NCBI RefSeq assembly: GCF_009557615.1
Contig: NZ_CP045652.1
Coordinates: 1,922,001 to 1,986,000, forward strand
Source of the DNA: Sphingobacteruim zhuxiongii
GTDB lineage: Bacteria; Bacteroidota; Bacteroidia; Sphingobacteriales; Sphingobacteriaceae
Direction: 5' to 3'
DNA: 64,000 nucleotides
Made by a program: the position numbers and the translations under genes
Notes under the pieces: generated by a model
Database searches by the model: none
What the model saw: the letters and a program-made list of their open reading frames with translations, nothing else
What the model was told of the DNA's origin: nothing
Part shown: positions 41,825 through 51,035 of the stretch, piece by piece
How positions within the stretch are numbered: position 1 is the first letter of the stretch
Layout: each line of letters starts with the position of its first letter

Positions 41825-44014
41825 TTAGTGAATAAATAATAATTCACGTAATTTAGGTAGAGGCCATTTAGCATCATCTACTAATTTTTCAAGTTTATTT
41901 ACGTGGTAGCGAATATCATCGAAGAACGGTTTTACGACCTCATCGTAAGCGATTGCTCTTTCACGAATATCATCGATTGTATTTGCTTTTTTACGTGCTT
42001 GACGCATTTCTTCAGCTTTCTCAAGAATTGTGTTTACATGTTTAGAGATACGCTCTAAATAGTTTAACTGTGAGCTGTATGATTCTTTTGGTAAACCAAG
42101 ATCTTTCAATCCTTTCACATTCTCGATTAACTCGTTTTGGTACGTGATACAAGCAGGAGCAATTTGACTCGTTACAATTTCGCCAATTACACGAGCTTCG
42201 ATTTGAAGCTTCTTAAAGAAGTTTTCTAAAAGAATTTCATGTCTAGCTTCTGATTCGCGTTTGTTGTAGATACCTAATGTCTCGAATAACTCTAAAGATT
42301 CAGGAGTTACATAAACATCAAGTGCCTTAGGAGTTGATTTGATGTTCGCTAATCCGCGAGCTGCAGCTTCAATTTCCCACTCTTCGCTATATCCATTTCC
42401 TTCAAAACGGATTGCTTTAGACTCTTTAATATATTTACGAACAACGTTTAAGATCGCTAAATCTTTCTTCGTTCCTTTTTTGATTTGCTTATCAACTTCT
42501 GCTTTGAATTCGATTAATTGCGTTGCAACGATTGCATTTAATACAGTCATTGGAAGTGCAGAGTTCGCCGATGAACCAACAGCACGGAATTCAAACTTAT
42601 TACCGGTAAAGGCAAAAGGAGACGTACGGTTTCTGTCTGTGTTATCCAGTTTCAAATCAGGAATCTTAGGGATACCATGCCATAAGTTTGCTTCCGATTT
42701 TACTTTCTTCGCTACGCGAGCTGATTCTACCTCTTCTAAGATTTCATCTAATTGAGAACCTAAGAAGATAGAGATAATTGCTGGAGGAGCTTCGTTTGCA
42801 CCTAGACGGTGGTCATTAGAATGACTTGCAATCGATGCGCGTAATAAATCAGCATGTTCAAATACCGCTTTGATAGTGTTCACAAAGAAAGTTAAGAACA
42901 TTAAGTTGTTCTTTGGAGTCTTTCCAGGAGAAAGTAAGTTTACGCCAGTATTGGTGATTAATGACCAGTTATTGTGTTTACCTGAACCATTTACGCCAGA
43001 GTAAGGTTTTTCGTGTAATAATACTTTGAAGTTATGACGTAAAGCCACTTGCTCCATTACATTCATCAACAATTGGTTGTGGTCAATTGCTAAGTTGATC
43101 TCTTCGTACATTGGCGCACACTCGAATTGAGAAGGTGCAACTTCATTGTGACGAGTTTTCAATGGAATACCAAGTTTTAGGGATTCATTTTCCAAGTCAA
43201 CCATATAGGCTAATACACGCTCAGGAATTGCTCCGAAGTAGTGATCTTCTAATTGTTGTCCTTTTGCAGAGATATGTCCAAATAAAGTACGACCAGTTAA
43301 TTGTAAGTCAGGACGCGCATTATATAAAGCAAGGTCAACAAGGAAATACTCTTGTTCGATACCTAATGATGCGTTAACCTTTGTTACAGATTTATCAAAA
43401 TATTGAGCAACATCTGTTGCTGCTTTGTCGATAGAAGCGATTGCTTTTAAAAGTGGTGCTTTGTAATCTAAAGATTCTCCAGTGTAAGAAACAAATACAG
43501 TAGGAATACAAAGTGTTTTACCAGATGAAGATTCGAAAATAAATGCTGGAGAGGAAGGATCCCATGCCGTATACCCTCTAGCTTCAAATGTATTACGAAT
43601 ACCACCGTTCGGGAACGAAGAAGCATCCGGTTCTTGTTGAACTAATGCATCAGCAGTAAATTTCTCAATTGCACTTCCGTCAGAATCTGGTTCGAAGAAA
43701 GAGTCATGTTTTTCAGCAGTCGATCCAGTTAATGGTTGAAACCAGTGTGTATAGTGTGTAGTTTCATTTTCAATTGCCCAAGCTTTCATCGCTTGTGCAA
43801 TATACTCTGCCATCTCGTGCGTGATTTGCTTTCCTTCTTCAATCGCAGTTGTTAATTCTTTATAAACTGTCTTCGGCAAATATTCTCTCATCTTAACGAT
43901 AGTGAAAACATTTTTACCATAAATGTTTACTGCTCTTTGTGCTTTTACGTTTGATTTCGCGCTGAAAATATGTTTCGTTGCTTCTTCAACTGCTTTAAAT
44001 CTGCTGTTTGACAT
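41825..44014 (-). CDS. glnN: glutamine synthetase type III
   Basis: A 729-residue GSIII, which condenses ammonia with glutamate using ATP. The length of about 730 residues and the N-terminal GSIII domain (TKHIFSAKSNVKAQRAVNIYGKNVF) are specific to this class and distinguish it from GSI and GSII. Conserved segments include GIEQEYFLVD, the RHNEVAPSQFECAPMYEEIN catalytic region, KPYSGVNGSGKHNNWSL, and FRAVGSSANSALPM. GSIII is the common GS in Bacteroidota. It is a single-gene unit with its own terminator and a near-consensus -7 promoter box 64 bp upstream. Confidence 0.95.
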   Translation of the reverse strand: MSNSRFKAVEEATKHIFSAKSNVKAQRAVNIYGKNVFTIVKMREYLPKTVYKELTTAIEEGKQITHEMAEYIAQAMKAWAIENETTHYTHWFQPLTGSTAEKHDSFFEPDSDGSAIEKFTADALVQQEPDASSFPNGGIRNTFEARGYTAWDPSSPAFIFESSSGKTLCIPTVFVSYTGESLDYKAPLLKAIASIDKAATDVAQYFDKSVTKVNASLGIEQEYFLVDLALYNARPDLQLTGRTLFGHISAKGQQLEDHYFGAIPERVLAYMVDLENESLKLGIPLKTRHNEVAPSQFECAPMYEEINLAIDHNQLLMNVMEQVALRHNFKVLLHEKPYSGVNGSGKHNNWSLITNTGVNLLSPGKTPKNNLMFLTFFVNTIKAVFEHADLLRASIASHSNDHRLGANEAPPAIISIFLGSQLDEILEEVESARVAKKVKSEANLWHGIPKIPDLKLDNTDRNRTSPFAFTGNKFEFRAVGSSANSALPMTVLNAIVATQLIEFKAEVDKQIKKGTKKDLAILNVVRKYIKESKAIRFEGNGYSEEWEIEAAARGLANIKSTPKALDVYVTPESLELFETLGIYNKRESEARHEILLENFFKKLQIEARVIGEIVTSQIAPACITYQNELIENVKGLKDLGLPKESYSSQLNYLERISKHVNTILEKAEEMRQARKKANTIDDIRERAIAYDEVVKPFFDDIRYHVNKLEKLVDDAKWPLPKLRELLFIH

Positions 44015-44077
44015 GGTTTTCTAATTATGTATCCCTTTGTTTATGTTGATTAAATTATGTTTTTCTGTAAAACTTTT

Positions 44078-44085
44078 CAAAAATA
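44078..44085 (-). promoter_or_regulatory. -7 promoter element of the glutamine synthetase gene
   Basis: On the minus strand TATTTTTG (44085 to 44078) matches the Bacteroidota -7 consensus TAnnTTTG exactly and lies 64 bp before the GSIII start. No clear TTTG -33 element is at the ideal distance, so the call rests on the -7 box and position. Confidence 0.45.
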
Positions 44086-44159
44086 TAGGAAAAACATGGA
44101 AATCGAACATTTTTTTTCAAAAAAAATTGAAAAATGACAAAAGTTACCTGCTGAAAACG

Positions 44160-44196
44160 AAAAATGCAGGAAATATTTTAGATTTCCTGCATTTTT
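44160..44196. terminator. terminator of the S9 peptidase gene
   Basis: AAAAATGCAGGAAAT (44160-44174) and ATTTCCTGCATTTTT (44182-44196) form a 15-bp perfect stem with a 7-nt loop. It lies 18 bp downstream of the leftward peptidase gene; the A and T ends make it a terminator in either direction. Confidence 0.85.
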
Positions 44197-44213
44197 AACC
44201 ATTTGTATGGGAG

Positions 44214-47021
44214 TTATTCGGTTTCTAATCCCCAGTCGATTCCTTTTTCAGTTGCTTTGACACCTTTTTTAATCCAATTTGGAGCAGGTGCTCCTTTTAG
44301 GAAGTGATCAAAGAACTGGGCTTCGCGGATTTGTATGTCTTTTCTATTCTGACGTTGCATTAAGTTATGTCCATCGCCGTTATAGTTTAACATCCAAACA
44401 GGCTTATTCAAGCGTCTCAATGCACTGAAGAATTCGATACCCTGATACCATGGCACGGCGCCGTCATTATCGTTGTGCATGATTGCAACAGGCGTATTGA
44501 CGCGATCCATGAAGAATAGGGGAGAGTTCTCAATATAAAGATCTTGAGCTTCCCATAATGTTTTACCGATACGGCTCTGTGTGTTTTCATATTGAAATTG
44601 GCGTGAAATTCCCGTTCCCCAACGGATTCCTCCATAAGCGGAAGTCATATTAACGACAGGTGCACCAGACCATGCCGCAGCATACATATCTGTGCGTGTA
44701 ATTAAATGTGCAACTTGATATCCACCCCAGCTTTGTCCTTGAATTCCCATTTTTGTAGAGTCAACCCAGTTGTTGTTGCGCGCTAAATGGTGCATTCCTG
44801 AATTGATAAATTCTTCAGCTGATTTACCAGGGTAGCCCGTTTCATAGCGGATGTCTGGTGTAAACACTAAATATCCATTGCTGACAAAGTACGTTAAATT
44901 CAATCTGGATGCCGTTGGAGCAGGAGCTTGGTAGGTATATAAACCGTCAGTCATCTTCTCATAGAAATATGCAATGATTGGATATTTTTTATTTGGATCG
45001 AAGTCCTCAGGCTTATATAAAATCCCTTCCGCTTCATATCCTTTTGGCGTTGTCCATTTCACAACTTCCGCAGTCAACCAATTATAGTCTGCTTGCTGTG
45101 GATTAATAGTCGTATAGCGCTGTTCATCTTTAAATCCTGTTAATATATAAACGTCCGGAGATTGAAGAGCATTTTCTTTCGTATAGATAATGTTGTTGAC
45201 CTTCTGATCCGCTGCAAGCATTTTATAAGTGTAAGGACCGCTCCATAATTGTTGGATATCCTTTTTCCCTAATTTAAATAGACCAGCATACTTACTTAAT
45301 TGATTGAATCCATTCATATAAATAGGAGCAGCTTCATCAATATATGTCGTACGGATCCTCGGGTTTTCTTCACGGGTTAGTCTTTGAAAACGATAGGTAA
45401 TCGATTCTTTTCTTCCCTGACCATGGGTATAGTTGGCTTTGTTCTTTCCATCAAGACTTAATTTCCAAATATCATAGCGATCATTAATATAGACTTGCTT
45501 TGCATCTTTGGACCATCCCGCAATGCCGTAAGCACCTGGAAGTGCAGGTACATCATTTTGCTCATTGACAAAACTTACTGATAAGCCTTCATTCAATTGT
45601 TTAACGGCTTCTGATTCGATATGGTAACTATACCAATTTGCGTTCTCTTTGTTGAAATAGACAACATAGTCACCTTTTGGCGAAAGATAAGCAGAGCCAT
45701 TAAAGTTCTTAGCGACAAGTTTGTTTTTTCCGTTCAATAGGGAAATGACATAAACATCTGACTTAGTATCGCCGTCCCATTGAGAAGCAATTCGGTAACC
45801 CAAATCACTCGTTGCTATAGCCCATTCATTATCTGCATCCTCGGTCATCCCAATGCGGTTAAACGTCTCATCAGACAATGGTATCACTTTTCCGGATTGC
45901 TTAGGAAGAATCATCGCAGTGAAATTGCGGGATTGATCTCTACGTGCATTTAGTAATTGTGCGGGCTGAATATAATCATCCTGCCAATGCCAAATATCTA
46001 CTCTTGCGGATTCAAAATCTACGAGGGTGGTATCTTTAACACGCGGTATGGGTGCCAGCCCAAAGAATAGTCTATTCCCCGATTTGCTAAAGCTTAGTGA
46101 ACCATCTCCAGAGATATACCAATTATTAGGAATACCATTTGACTTTTGATCCGCTAAGATTGTTGCCGTATCTTGCTTTGTTGTGTAATAATAGAGTTTG
46201 AAATTTTTAAGCTGTGCTTTGTCGGGTGATTTATCAGCTAAGAAAGTCAGTTGATTGTTTTCATCATCGAAAGTAAAGTTCTTGTAATTACCCTTGCCGT
46301 TACTGATTTTCTTCAGCTTTTTAGTCCCTATCTCGTATAAATATAAACCCGCTTCATTTAGCGTGTCTTTGTCCACTCCCTTTTTAGTGAAAAGGAAATA
46401 ACGCTCATTATTCGTGATTTGAAAGTTCTCTGCTTTAAAGAAGTTTATTGTATCGCCAGTAGGCAGGTGCAATAGATGAACGACAGGCGTCGGTTTCTCT
46501 TTCTTAGCTGCTGCAGCTTTGTTTGTCGTCGTATCCTTTTCCGCAGCCTTCGCAGGGATGACAACTTCGCTTGCAATTGCGATGTAATTATTGCCAGTTC
46601 TGTTGATATGATAGCTTTTGAAATTCGGATAGCGGCTAGCGGTATTCTTTGCCAGATTATATACCAATAGTGTATCCTTAGGGAGATCATCGCCCTTTTT
46701 CTTTTTAATTCTTGCTTGTCTCGTTTCCTTGAAGAAAGGCTTAATTGTACTGATCAGGAATTGTTCATTTTCTGTAAGCCTGAGATCGGTACCTCGAGGT
46801 ATGCTTAGAAGCAATTGATTCTTATTGTTCTTTACTTCCGTCAGGCCATCGCCCTCCTGTGGACTGATCGTATAGTGGACAATATTTCCGGATTTACTGA
46901 TTTCTGCGCGACTAATTGTTTTCCAATTGTCGTAGACAGAATGGTCTACAGGTTTTTTTTGTGCATAAATACCTGAAACCAGTGATAGACTCAGCAATAA
47001 AAGGCTGTACTTTTGTTTCAT
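44214..47021 (-). CDS. S9-family prolyl-oligopeptidase-like serine peptidase, secreted
   Basis: A 935-residue exported peptidase. The ATG at 47021 begins the signal peptide MKQKYSLLLLSLSLVSGIYAQ; an in-frame ATG nine codons earlier would precede it needlessly. The N-terminal part (about 30-640) is a beta-propeller-like region with repeated WD-type blades (for example YYLFTKKG, SGDGSLSFSKSGNRLFFGL). The C-terminal catalytic domain has nucleophile Ser764 in IQGQSWGGYQ, Asp in MHNDNDGAVPW and His in GDGHNLMQ. It is longer than classical prolyl oligopeptidase (about 700), as usual for Bacteroidota S9 homologues. A Lys/Ala-rich insert (AAEKDTTTNKAAAAKKEKP) lies in the propeller. It stands alone, divergent from the SIMPL gene. 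Confidence 0.9.
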   Translation of the reverse strand: MKQKYSLLLLSLSLVSGIYAQKKPVDHSVYDNWKTISRAEISKSGNIVHYTISPQEGDGLTEVKNNKNQLLLSIPRGTDLRLTENEQFLISTIKPFFKETRQARIKKKKGDDLPKDTLLVYNLAKNTASRYPNFKSYHINRTGNNYIAIASEVVIPAKAAEKDTTTNKAAAAKKEKPTPVVHLLHLPTGDTINFFKAENFQITNNERYFLFTKKGVDKDTLNEAGLYLYEIGTKKLKKISNGKGNYKNFTFDDENNQLTFLADKSPDKAQLKNFKLYYYTTKQDTATILADQKSNGIPNNWYISGDGSLSFSKSGNRLFFGLAPIPRVKDTTLVDFESARVDIWHWQDDYIQPAQLLNARRDQSRNFTAMILPKQSGKVIPLSDETFNRIGMTEDADNEWAIATSDLGYRIASQWDGDTKSDVYVISLLNGKNKLVAKNFNGSAYLSPKGDYVVYFNKENANWYSYHIESEAVKQLNEGLSVSFVNEQNDVPALPGAYGIAGWSKDAKQVYINDRYDIWKLSLDGKNKANYTHGQGRKESITYRFQRLTREENPRIRTTYIDEAAPIYMNGFNQLSKYAGLFKLGKKDIQQLWSGPYTYKMLAADQKVNNIIYTKENALQSPDVYILTGFKDEQRYTTINPQQADYNWLTAEVVKWTTPKGYEAEGILYKPEDFDPNKKYPIIAYFYEKMTDGLYTYQAPAPTASRLNLTYFVSNGYLVFTPDIRYETGYPGKSAEEFINSGMHHLARNNNWVDSTKMGIQGQSWGGYQVAHLITRTDMYAAAWSGAPVVNMTSAYGGIRWGTGISRQFQYENTQSRIGKTLWEAQDLYIENSPLFFMDRVNTPVAIMHNDNDGAVPWYQGIEFFSALRRLNKPVWMLNYNGDGHNLMQRQNRKDIQIREAQFFDHFLKGAPAPNWIKKGVKATEKGIDWGLETE

Positions 47022-47118
47022 AAATGTGTTAGATATAGGTAGCCCCAATATTAATCAAAAATTGCTAACTTAGAGAATAACACTGTATAACATTTTTAAT
47101 ATAAAACGGATTTAGCAC

Positions 47119-47853
47119 ATGAAAAATGCAGGAATTATTATCAGTACGATTGCCGCAATAGCCTTTATTGCTTTTGCCGTAATCCTAGGAAATGCCTATA
47201 AATACAAATACAAAAATTCAAATACTATTAATGTGACAGGTGGAGCGAAGACGGACTTTGCGTCTGATATCGTGAAATGGTCGGCATCGTATAGTCGTAA
47301 GTCGATGGATTTAAGTGAGGCATCGGAGCAGTTGAAGCGTGATCGCGATTTAGTTCGCAATTTTCTATTACAAAAAGGAATCAATGAAAAAGAGATTCTT
47401 TTCAATGCGGTGAGCATTAATAGAGAGTTCAATTATTACACCGATGCAAGTGGACACTCCTCAAATACATTTACTGGCTATAATCTATCTCAGAACGTAA
47501 GTATTGAATCGAAAGATTTGAATAAAGTTGATAATGCCTCTCGAGAGATTTCGACGCTTATATCTCAAGGGATAGAGTTAAGCTCTAACACGCCGAGTTA
47601 TTACTTCTCAGGCCTTGAAGATTTAAAGCTGAAGTTGATCTCCCAAGCATCTGCAAATGCTCGTGTACGGGCGGAAAACATTGCTAAAGAAGCCGGGTCT
47701 TCATTAGGCTCTTTAGTGAAAGCAGATTTGGGAATTTTCCAAATCACTGGACAGAATGATAATGAAGAGTTTTCATATGGAGGAGCGTTCAATACAACCT
47801 CTAGAAATAAGACAGCAAACATCACTATTAAAGCAAGTTATCTTTCAAATTAA
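47119..47853 (+). CDS. SIMPL-domain (DUF541) protein
   Basis: A 244-residue protein with an N-terminal hydrophobic segment (about 5-25, IIISTIAAIAFIAFAVIL) that anchors it to the membrane or serves as a signal. The rest is a SIMPL/DUF541 domain, seen as TINVTGGAKTDFASDIVKWSA, LLQKGINEKEILFNAVSINREF, and the C-terminal ANARVRAENIAKEAGSSLGSL motif. These proteins are periplasmic or outer-membrane-associated, related to E. coli YggE; their role is poorly defined, with links to oxidative stress. It stands alone, divergent from the S9 peptidase, with a strong terminator after it. Confidence 0.9.
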   Translation: MKNAGIIISTIAAIAFIAFAVILGNAYKYKYKNSNTINVTGGAKTDFASDIVKWSASYSRKSMDLSEASEQLKRDRDLVRNFLLQKGINEKEILFNAVSINREFNYYTDASGHSSNTFTGYNLSQNVSIESKDLNKVDNASREISTLISQGIELSSNTPSYYFSGLEDLKLKLISQASANARVRAENIAKEAGSSLGSLVKADLGIFQITGQNDNEEFSYGGAFNTTSRNKTANITIKASYLSN

Positions 47854-47879
47854 GAAAGAAGTATCTAAACGCTACGCAT

Positions 47880-47918
47880 AAAAAAAGTCATTTGAATACA
47901 ATTCAAATGACTTTTTTT
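47880..47918. terminator. terminator between SIMPL and PepSY-like genes
   Basis: An 18-bp perfect stem, A7-GTCATTTGAAT and its complement (47880-47897 and 47901-47918), with a 3-nt ACA loop. It lies between two convergent genes (SIMPL rightward, PepSY-like leftward) and can terminate both. Confidence 0.88.
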
Positions 47919-47940
47919 ATCCTTAATACTTTCCTTATAC

Positions 47941-48390
47941 CTATGGATCGATTCTTACAAACTTACCTTCTTTGTCAAATACAAGATCCAAGCCGTTCGT
48001 CAATTCGATATCAAAACCATAGTTTTCTTTCTCGATACTGTTTACGCCGCTATTCGGATAATTTTCTTTCACATAAGCTAAGATAGCCGCAGGGATTAAG
48101 TTGTCAGGTAGGATAGAAGCATCGTTTACTGCATCGATATCCAACCATTGACCATTTTTATCAAATTTAATTTCAATACCGTTGTCTAATAATACTTCAA
48201 ATTCTTTACCCGATAGACCTTCTTTCTCTTCAACAACAGATAGGATCTTAACCCCATTAAAACTGCTATTGATGAACTGAGAAGCGCTGCTCGGTAAATC
48301 ACCTTCCGTAACGACTGTTTCTTTGTCGCATGACATCGTTAAAAACGCGATTGATAAAAAAAGACTAAGGCTTAATAATAACTTTTTCAT
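47941..48390 (-). CDS. PepSY-like (DUF2874) lipoprotein
   Basis: A 149-residue predicted lipoprotein, with signal LLSLSLFLSIAFLTMSC and Cys21. The mature part contains two PepSY-like repeats, each ending in a strand with the pattern NG-x-x-(I/L/V)-x-FDK-x-G-x-(W/F): IEIKFDKNGQWLDID and LDLVFDKEGKFVRID. It is a paralogue of the next gene upstream (48427-48870), with the same repeats. It is the last gene of a leftward run that starts with a two-component system. PepSY-like proteins are periplasmic, possibly protease-inhibitory or sensory; the function here is unknown. Confidence 0.85.
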   Translation of the reverse strand: MKKLLLSLSLFLSIAFLTMSCDKETVVTEGDLPSSASQFINSSFNGVKILSVVEEKEGLSGKEFEVLLDNGIEIKFDKNGQWLDIDAVNDASILPDNLIPAAILAYVKENYPNSGVNSIEKENYGFDIELTNGLDLVFDKEGKFVRIDP

Positions 48391-48426
48391 ATGCTTATAT
48401 ATTGAGTAATTTTTTTAAAATTCTGA

Positions 48427-48870
48427 TTAATCGTCAATTCTGATAAACTCACCTTTACTGTTGAATTTCAGGTCGATACCGCTTGTTAACTCCACTTCAA
48501 TTTCTCTACTGCTTTTTGAAATCTGAACAATTTCATTGTTAGGGAAACTCTTTCTGACGTATTCTTTGATGGAGGCTGGAACAATATCTTGTGGGACGGC
48601 TTTTTTCTTCCCGTCTACTTCAGTCCAATTACCGTTTTTATCAAATTCTACTTTTGTGCCATTTGTTAACACAACCTTGTATTCAATCGGCGAAAGAAGA
48701 TCTTTTTCCGACTTCACCAAAGAAACTTTTTCATGATTATAATGTGAAGACATAAATGCCTGTGCTGTTTTTGGCAATGCATTTAGTTGAATTACTTTCT
48801 CTTGTGCAATTGCTTGGAAGGACGATCCCGCGATCATCGTAATTAGTGCTGCTTTTAATAAATTTTTCAT
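48427..48870 (-). CDS. PepSY-like (DUF2874) periplasmic protein
   Basis: A 147-residue exported protein, signal peptide ending SSFQAIAQ (about residue 22), without a lipobox. Two PepSY-like repeats follow (TKVEFDKNGNWTEVDG and IDLKFNSKGEFIRIDD), closely similar to those of its downstream paralogue. It begins 64 bp after the sensor kinase gene on the same strand and is probably part of the same operon or regulon. The pairing of PepSY-like proteins with an OmpR/HisKA system recurs in Bacteroidota; they may modulate the kinase or be its output. Confidence 0.85.
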   Translation of the reverse strand: MKNLLKAALITMIAGSSFQAIAQEKVIQLNALPKTAQAFMSSHYNHEKVSLVKSEKDLLSPIEYKVVLTNGTKVEFDKNGNWTEVDGKKKAVPQDIVPASIKEYVRKSFPNNEIVQISKSSREIEVELTSGIDLKFNSKGEFIRIDD

Positions 48871-48934
48871 TGCTCTATCGAATTAATAATACAATATTCG
48901 ATAGCAATACTGGAAAGAATTGGGAATCTAGAAC

Positions 48935-50227
48935 TTATTTAGTGATAGAACTCTTTTTTATTTCAAAGTGCTGTAAGTCAGATTCATAAAAGTACACTAA
49001 ACGAAGCTGATTATGCTGTTCAAGAATAGAATGCACGATAGAAAGCCCTAATCCATTAGAATTATTATCCTGATTTCCTTTGTGGAAGCGTTCGAAGATA
49101 TAAGCTGGATTTAAAGCTCCAGAGGTACTCGTATTGGCGATATCAAGAATTTCCTCACTTATTTTTATAATTAACTGGCCCTTGCTAGTATTATACTTAA
49201 TGGCATTGCGCAGTAAATTTGAAAGCAATATCAGCGCGAGATCCGGATTGAAATCAACAACAAATTGTCCATTCTCGATGAGTGTTACCTGGATTTCCTT
49301 ATAGCTAATGACATCTTCTAAATCCTGTAACAAGTTCTTCGCAGTCTCATTGAAATTTACGGTTTTTAGTTCTGTATACTGATTGTTGTCTATCCTCGAT
49401 AACATTAAAAGAGATTTATTTAAGGCAACCATGCGATGCAAGGATTGCTTTGCTTCTACAATTTGCATAAGCTGACTCTCGTCTAAATTTCCCTCTTGTA
49501 AGAGTAATTCGAGTTTTGCGATCGTAACAGCTAAAGGAGTTTGCAGTTCATGGGAAGCATTCTCTAGGAAGCGTTTTTGCCCTTCGAATACCGCCTCATT
49601 ACGACTAATCATGGTGACAATTTGACCATTTAATTCTTCAAACTCTTTCACCTTCGTGGGGGTAGGTTCAAAGCTCTTGGAATGACCAAATCGATATCGA
49701 CTTAAATTGTTTAAGATTTCTTGAAAAGGCTTCCAAGCGCGACTCATTACATAATAATTTACCACGAGGATACTTAAGACAATCACCAAGTAAAGGACAG
49801 TCAATGCGATGGCAAGATTTATCGAATAATCATCTTCCTCGACGGTCGACGTCCGTATCTCTAAACTATAGGCTTGCCCATTTGTACTATAGAAACCAGT
49901 TTTCAGTACACGATAAGGTTCATCTTCATCATCATAGGGCATATACATAAATTCTCTCGAAAAATGGTTTTTATCGAGATCTTCACTGTCTTTCGTCGGA
50001 AGAATACGGAACTGATTGATGCCCCAAGTCTTATTATTTTCTAAAATGGTCGGGTTATTATATGCTTCTCGGATAATCTCAATCTTTTGATTTTTTAGCC
50101 CATCGTCGACGTTATCATAAACCTCGTCCATTAAGAAAGCATAGAAAATCAATGCCCAAACTGCAATGATGATCAGAATGGTAATGACTAAGAATCGATT
50201 TGTATAATATTTAATGGATACCGACAT
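48935..50227 (-). CDS. HisKA/HATPase sensor histidine kinase
   Basis: A 430-residue membrane kinase with TM1 (about 10-32, FLVITILIIIAVWALIFYAF), a periplasmic sensor of about 110 residues, TM2 (about 135-158, ALTVLYLVIVLSILVVNYYVM), and then cytoplasmic dimerisation domain with phospho-acceptor His in FLENASHELQTPLAV. The ATP-binding domain follows with LLSNLLRNAIKYN (N box) and NSNGLGLSIVHSI (G2 box). The C-terminal ATPase is short, as in many Bacteroidota kinases. Its start is directly adjacent to the regulator's stop, so both are one operon, with two PepSY-like genes downstream. Confidence 0.92.
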   Translation of the reverse strand: MSVSIKYYTNRFLVITILIIIAVWALIFYAFLMDEVYDNVDDGLKNQKIEIIREAYNNPTILENNKTWGINQFRILPTKDSEDLDKNHFSREFMYMPYDDEDEPYRVLKTGFYSTNGQAYSLEIRTSTVEEDDYSINLAIALTVLYLVIVLSILVVNYYVMSRAWKPFQEILNNLSRYRFGHSKSFEPTPTKVKEFEELNGQIVTMISRNEAVFEGQKRFLENASHELQTPLAVTIAKLELLLQEGNLDESQLMQIVEAKQSLHRMVALNKSLLMLSRIDNNQYTELKTVNFNETAKNLLQDLEDVISYKEIQVTLIENGQFVVDFNPDLALILLSNLLRNAIKYNTSKGQLIIKISEEILDIANTSTSGALNPAYIFERFHKGNQDNNSNGLGLSIVHSILEQHNQLRLVYFYESDLQHFEIKKSSITK

Positions 50228-50899
50228 CTAAACAAGTTTATAACCCACGCCGTAGACTGCTTGTAAGTCCATATCAGCTTGCGCTTCTTTTAATTTTTTA
50301 CGTATATTTTTTATTTGAGAATAGATGAAGTCAAGATTATCGGCTTGATCGGTATGATCACCCCAAACAGACTCGATTAAACTTGTCTTTTCCATCAATT
50401 TGTTGGGACGCAAGATAAAATAATAGAACAGATCATATTCTTTGCGATTTAAAGTCATTTCCTTACCGTCGACAAGCACTAAACGGTTATCCGGGTCGAC
50501 CGTCACATTCTTATACTGTAATAGTTGTTCCCCGTCGCGCGCATTTCTACGAATAATGGATTTAACACGTGCCAGCAATTCAGCTAAATGAAATGGTTTA
50601 GCCAAATAATCGTCAGCGCCAATTTCTAAGCCTAAAACCTTATCCTCCACAGAATCCTTGGCGGAAAGAATAATGACGGGTTGTTTTTTATGCTGATTTT
50701 TTAACTCCTTCAAGATGTCAAGTCCAGAACCTCCTGGCAGCATGATGTCTAAGAGAATACAATCATAGTCGTAGGTTAAGGCTTTTTCAAGACCCGAATT
50801 ATAGTCCTGCGCAGTTTCCACTAAGTAGTTCTCCGTTCTCAAAAATTCTTCGATGGTCTTCGATAAAGCTAATTCGTCTTCTATGATCAGTATCTTCAT
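50228..50899 (-). CDS. OmpR/PhoB-family response regulator
   Basis: A 223-residue regulator. The ATG at 50899 gives MKILIIEDELALS, the standard receiver start; an upstream in-frame ATG at 50953 adds 18 unlikely residues. Receiver domain: acidic ED pair at the start, phospho-acceptor Asp in YDCILLDIMLPGGSG, Lys in YLAKPFHLAELLARV. C-terminal winged helix: VTVDPDNRLVLVDGKEMTLNRKEYDLFYYF, then SLIESVWGD and the KNIRKKL recognition helix. It is the first gene of the leftward operon with the kinase and PepSY-like genes. It is not the KdpE of the potassium operon, which lies on the other strand and nearer to a different regulator. Confidence 0.93.
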   Translation of the reverse strand: MKILIIEDELALSKTIEEFLRTENYLVETAQDYNSGLEKALTYDYDCILLDIMLPGGSGLDILKELKNQHKKQPVIILSAKDSVEDKVLGLEIGADDYLAKPFHLAELLARVKSIIRRNARDGEQLLQYKNVTVDPDNRLVLVDGKEMTLNRKEYDLFYYFILRPNKLMEKTSLIESVWGDHTDQADNLDFIYSQIKNIRKKLKEAQADMDLQAVYGVGYKLV

Positions 50900-51035
50900 T
50901 TGGAATAAAAATACAATTATGTATAAAGAATCTGAAAAGAATCTGGAATGCATTGGATTTTTACGTTTTTGTAGCGGTAAAACATTTTAATCTTTAGTAA
51001 TTTTCTAATTTAGCTTCGAAAAGCAGAGATATATT

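Noticed and set aside
50228..50899. OmpR-type regulator considered as KdpE
   Set aside because: It is on the opposite strand, in an operon with its own kinase and PepSY-like genes, and separated from kdp by the NtrC-type regulator gene.
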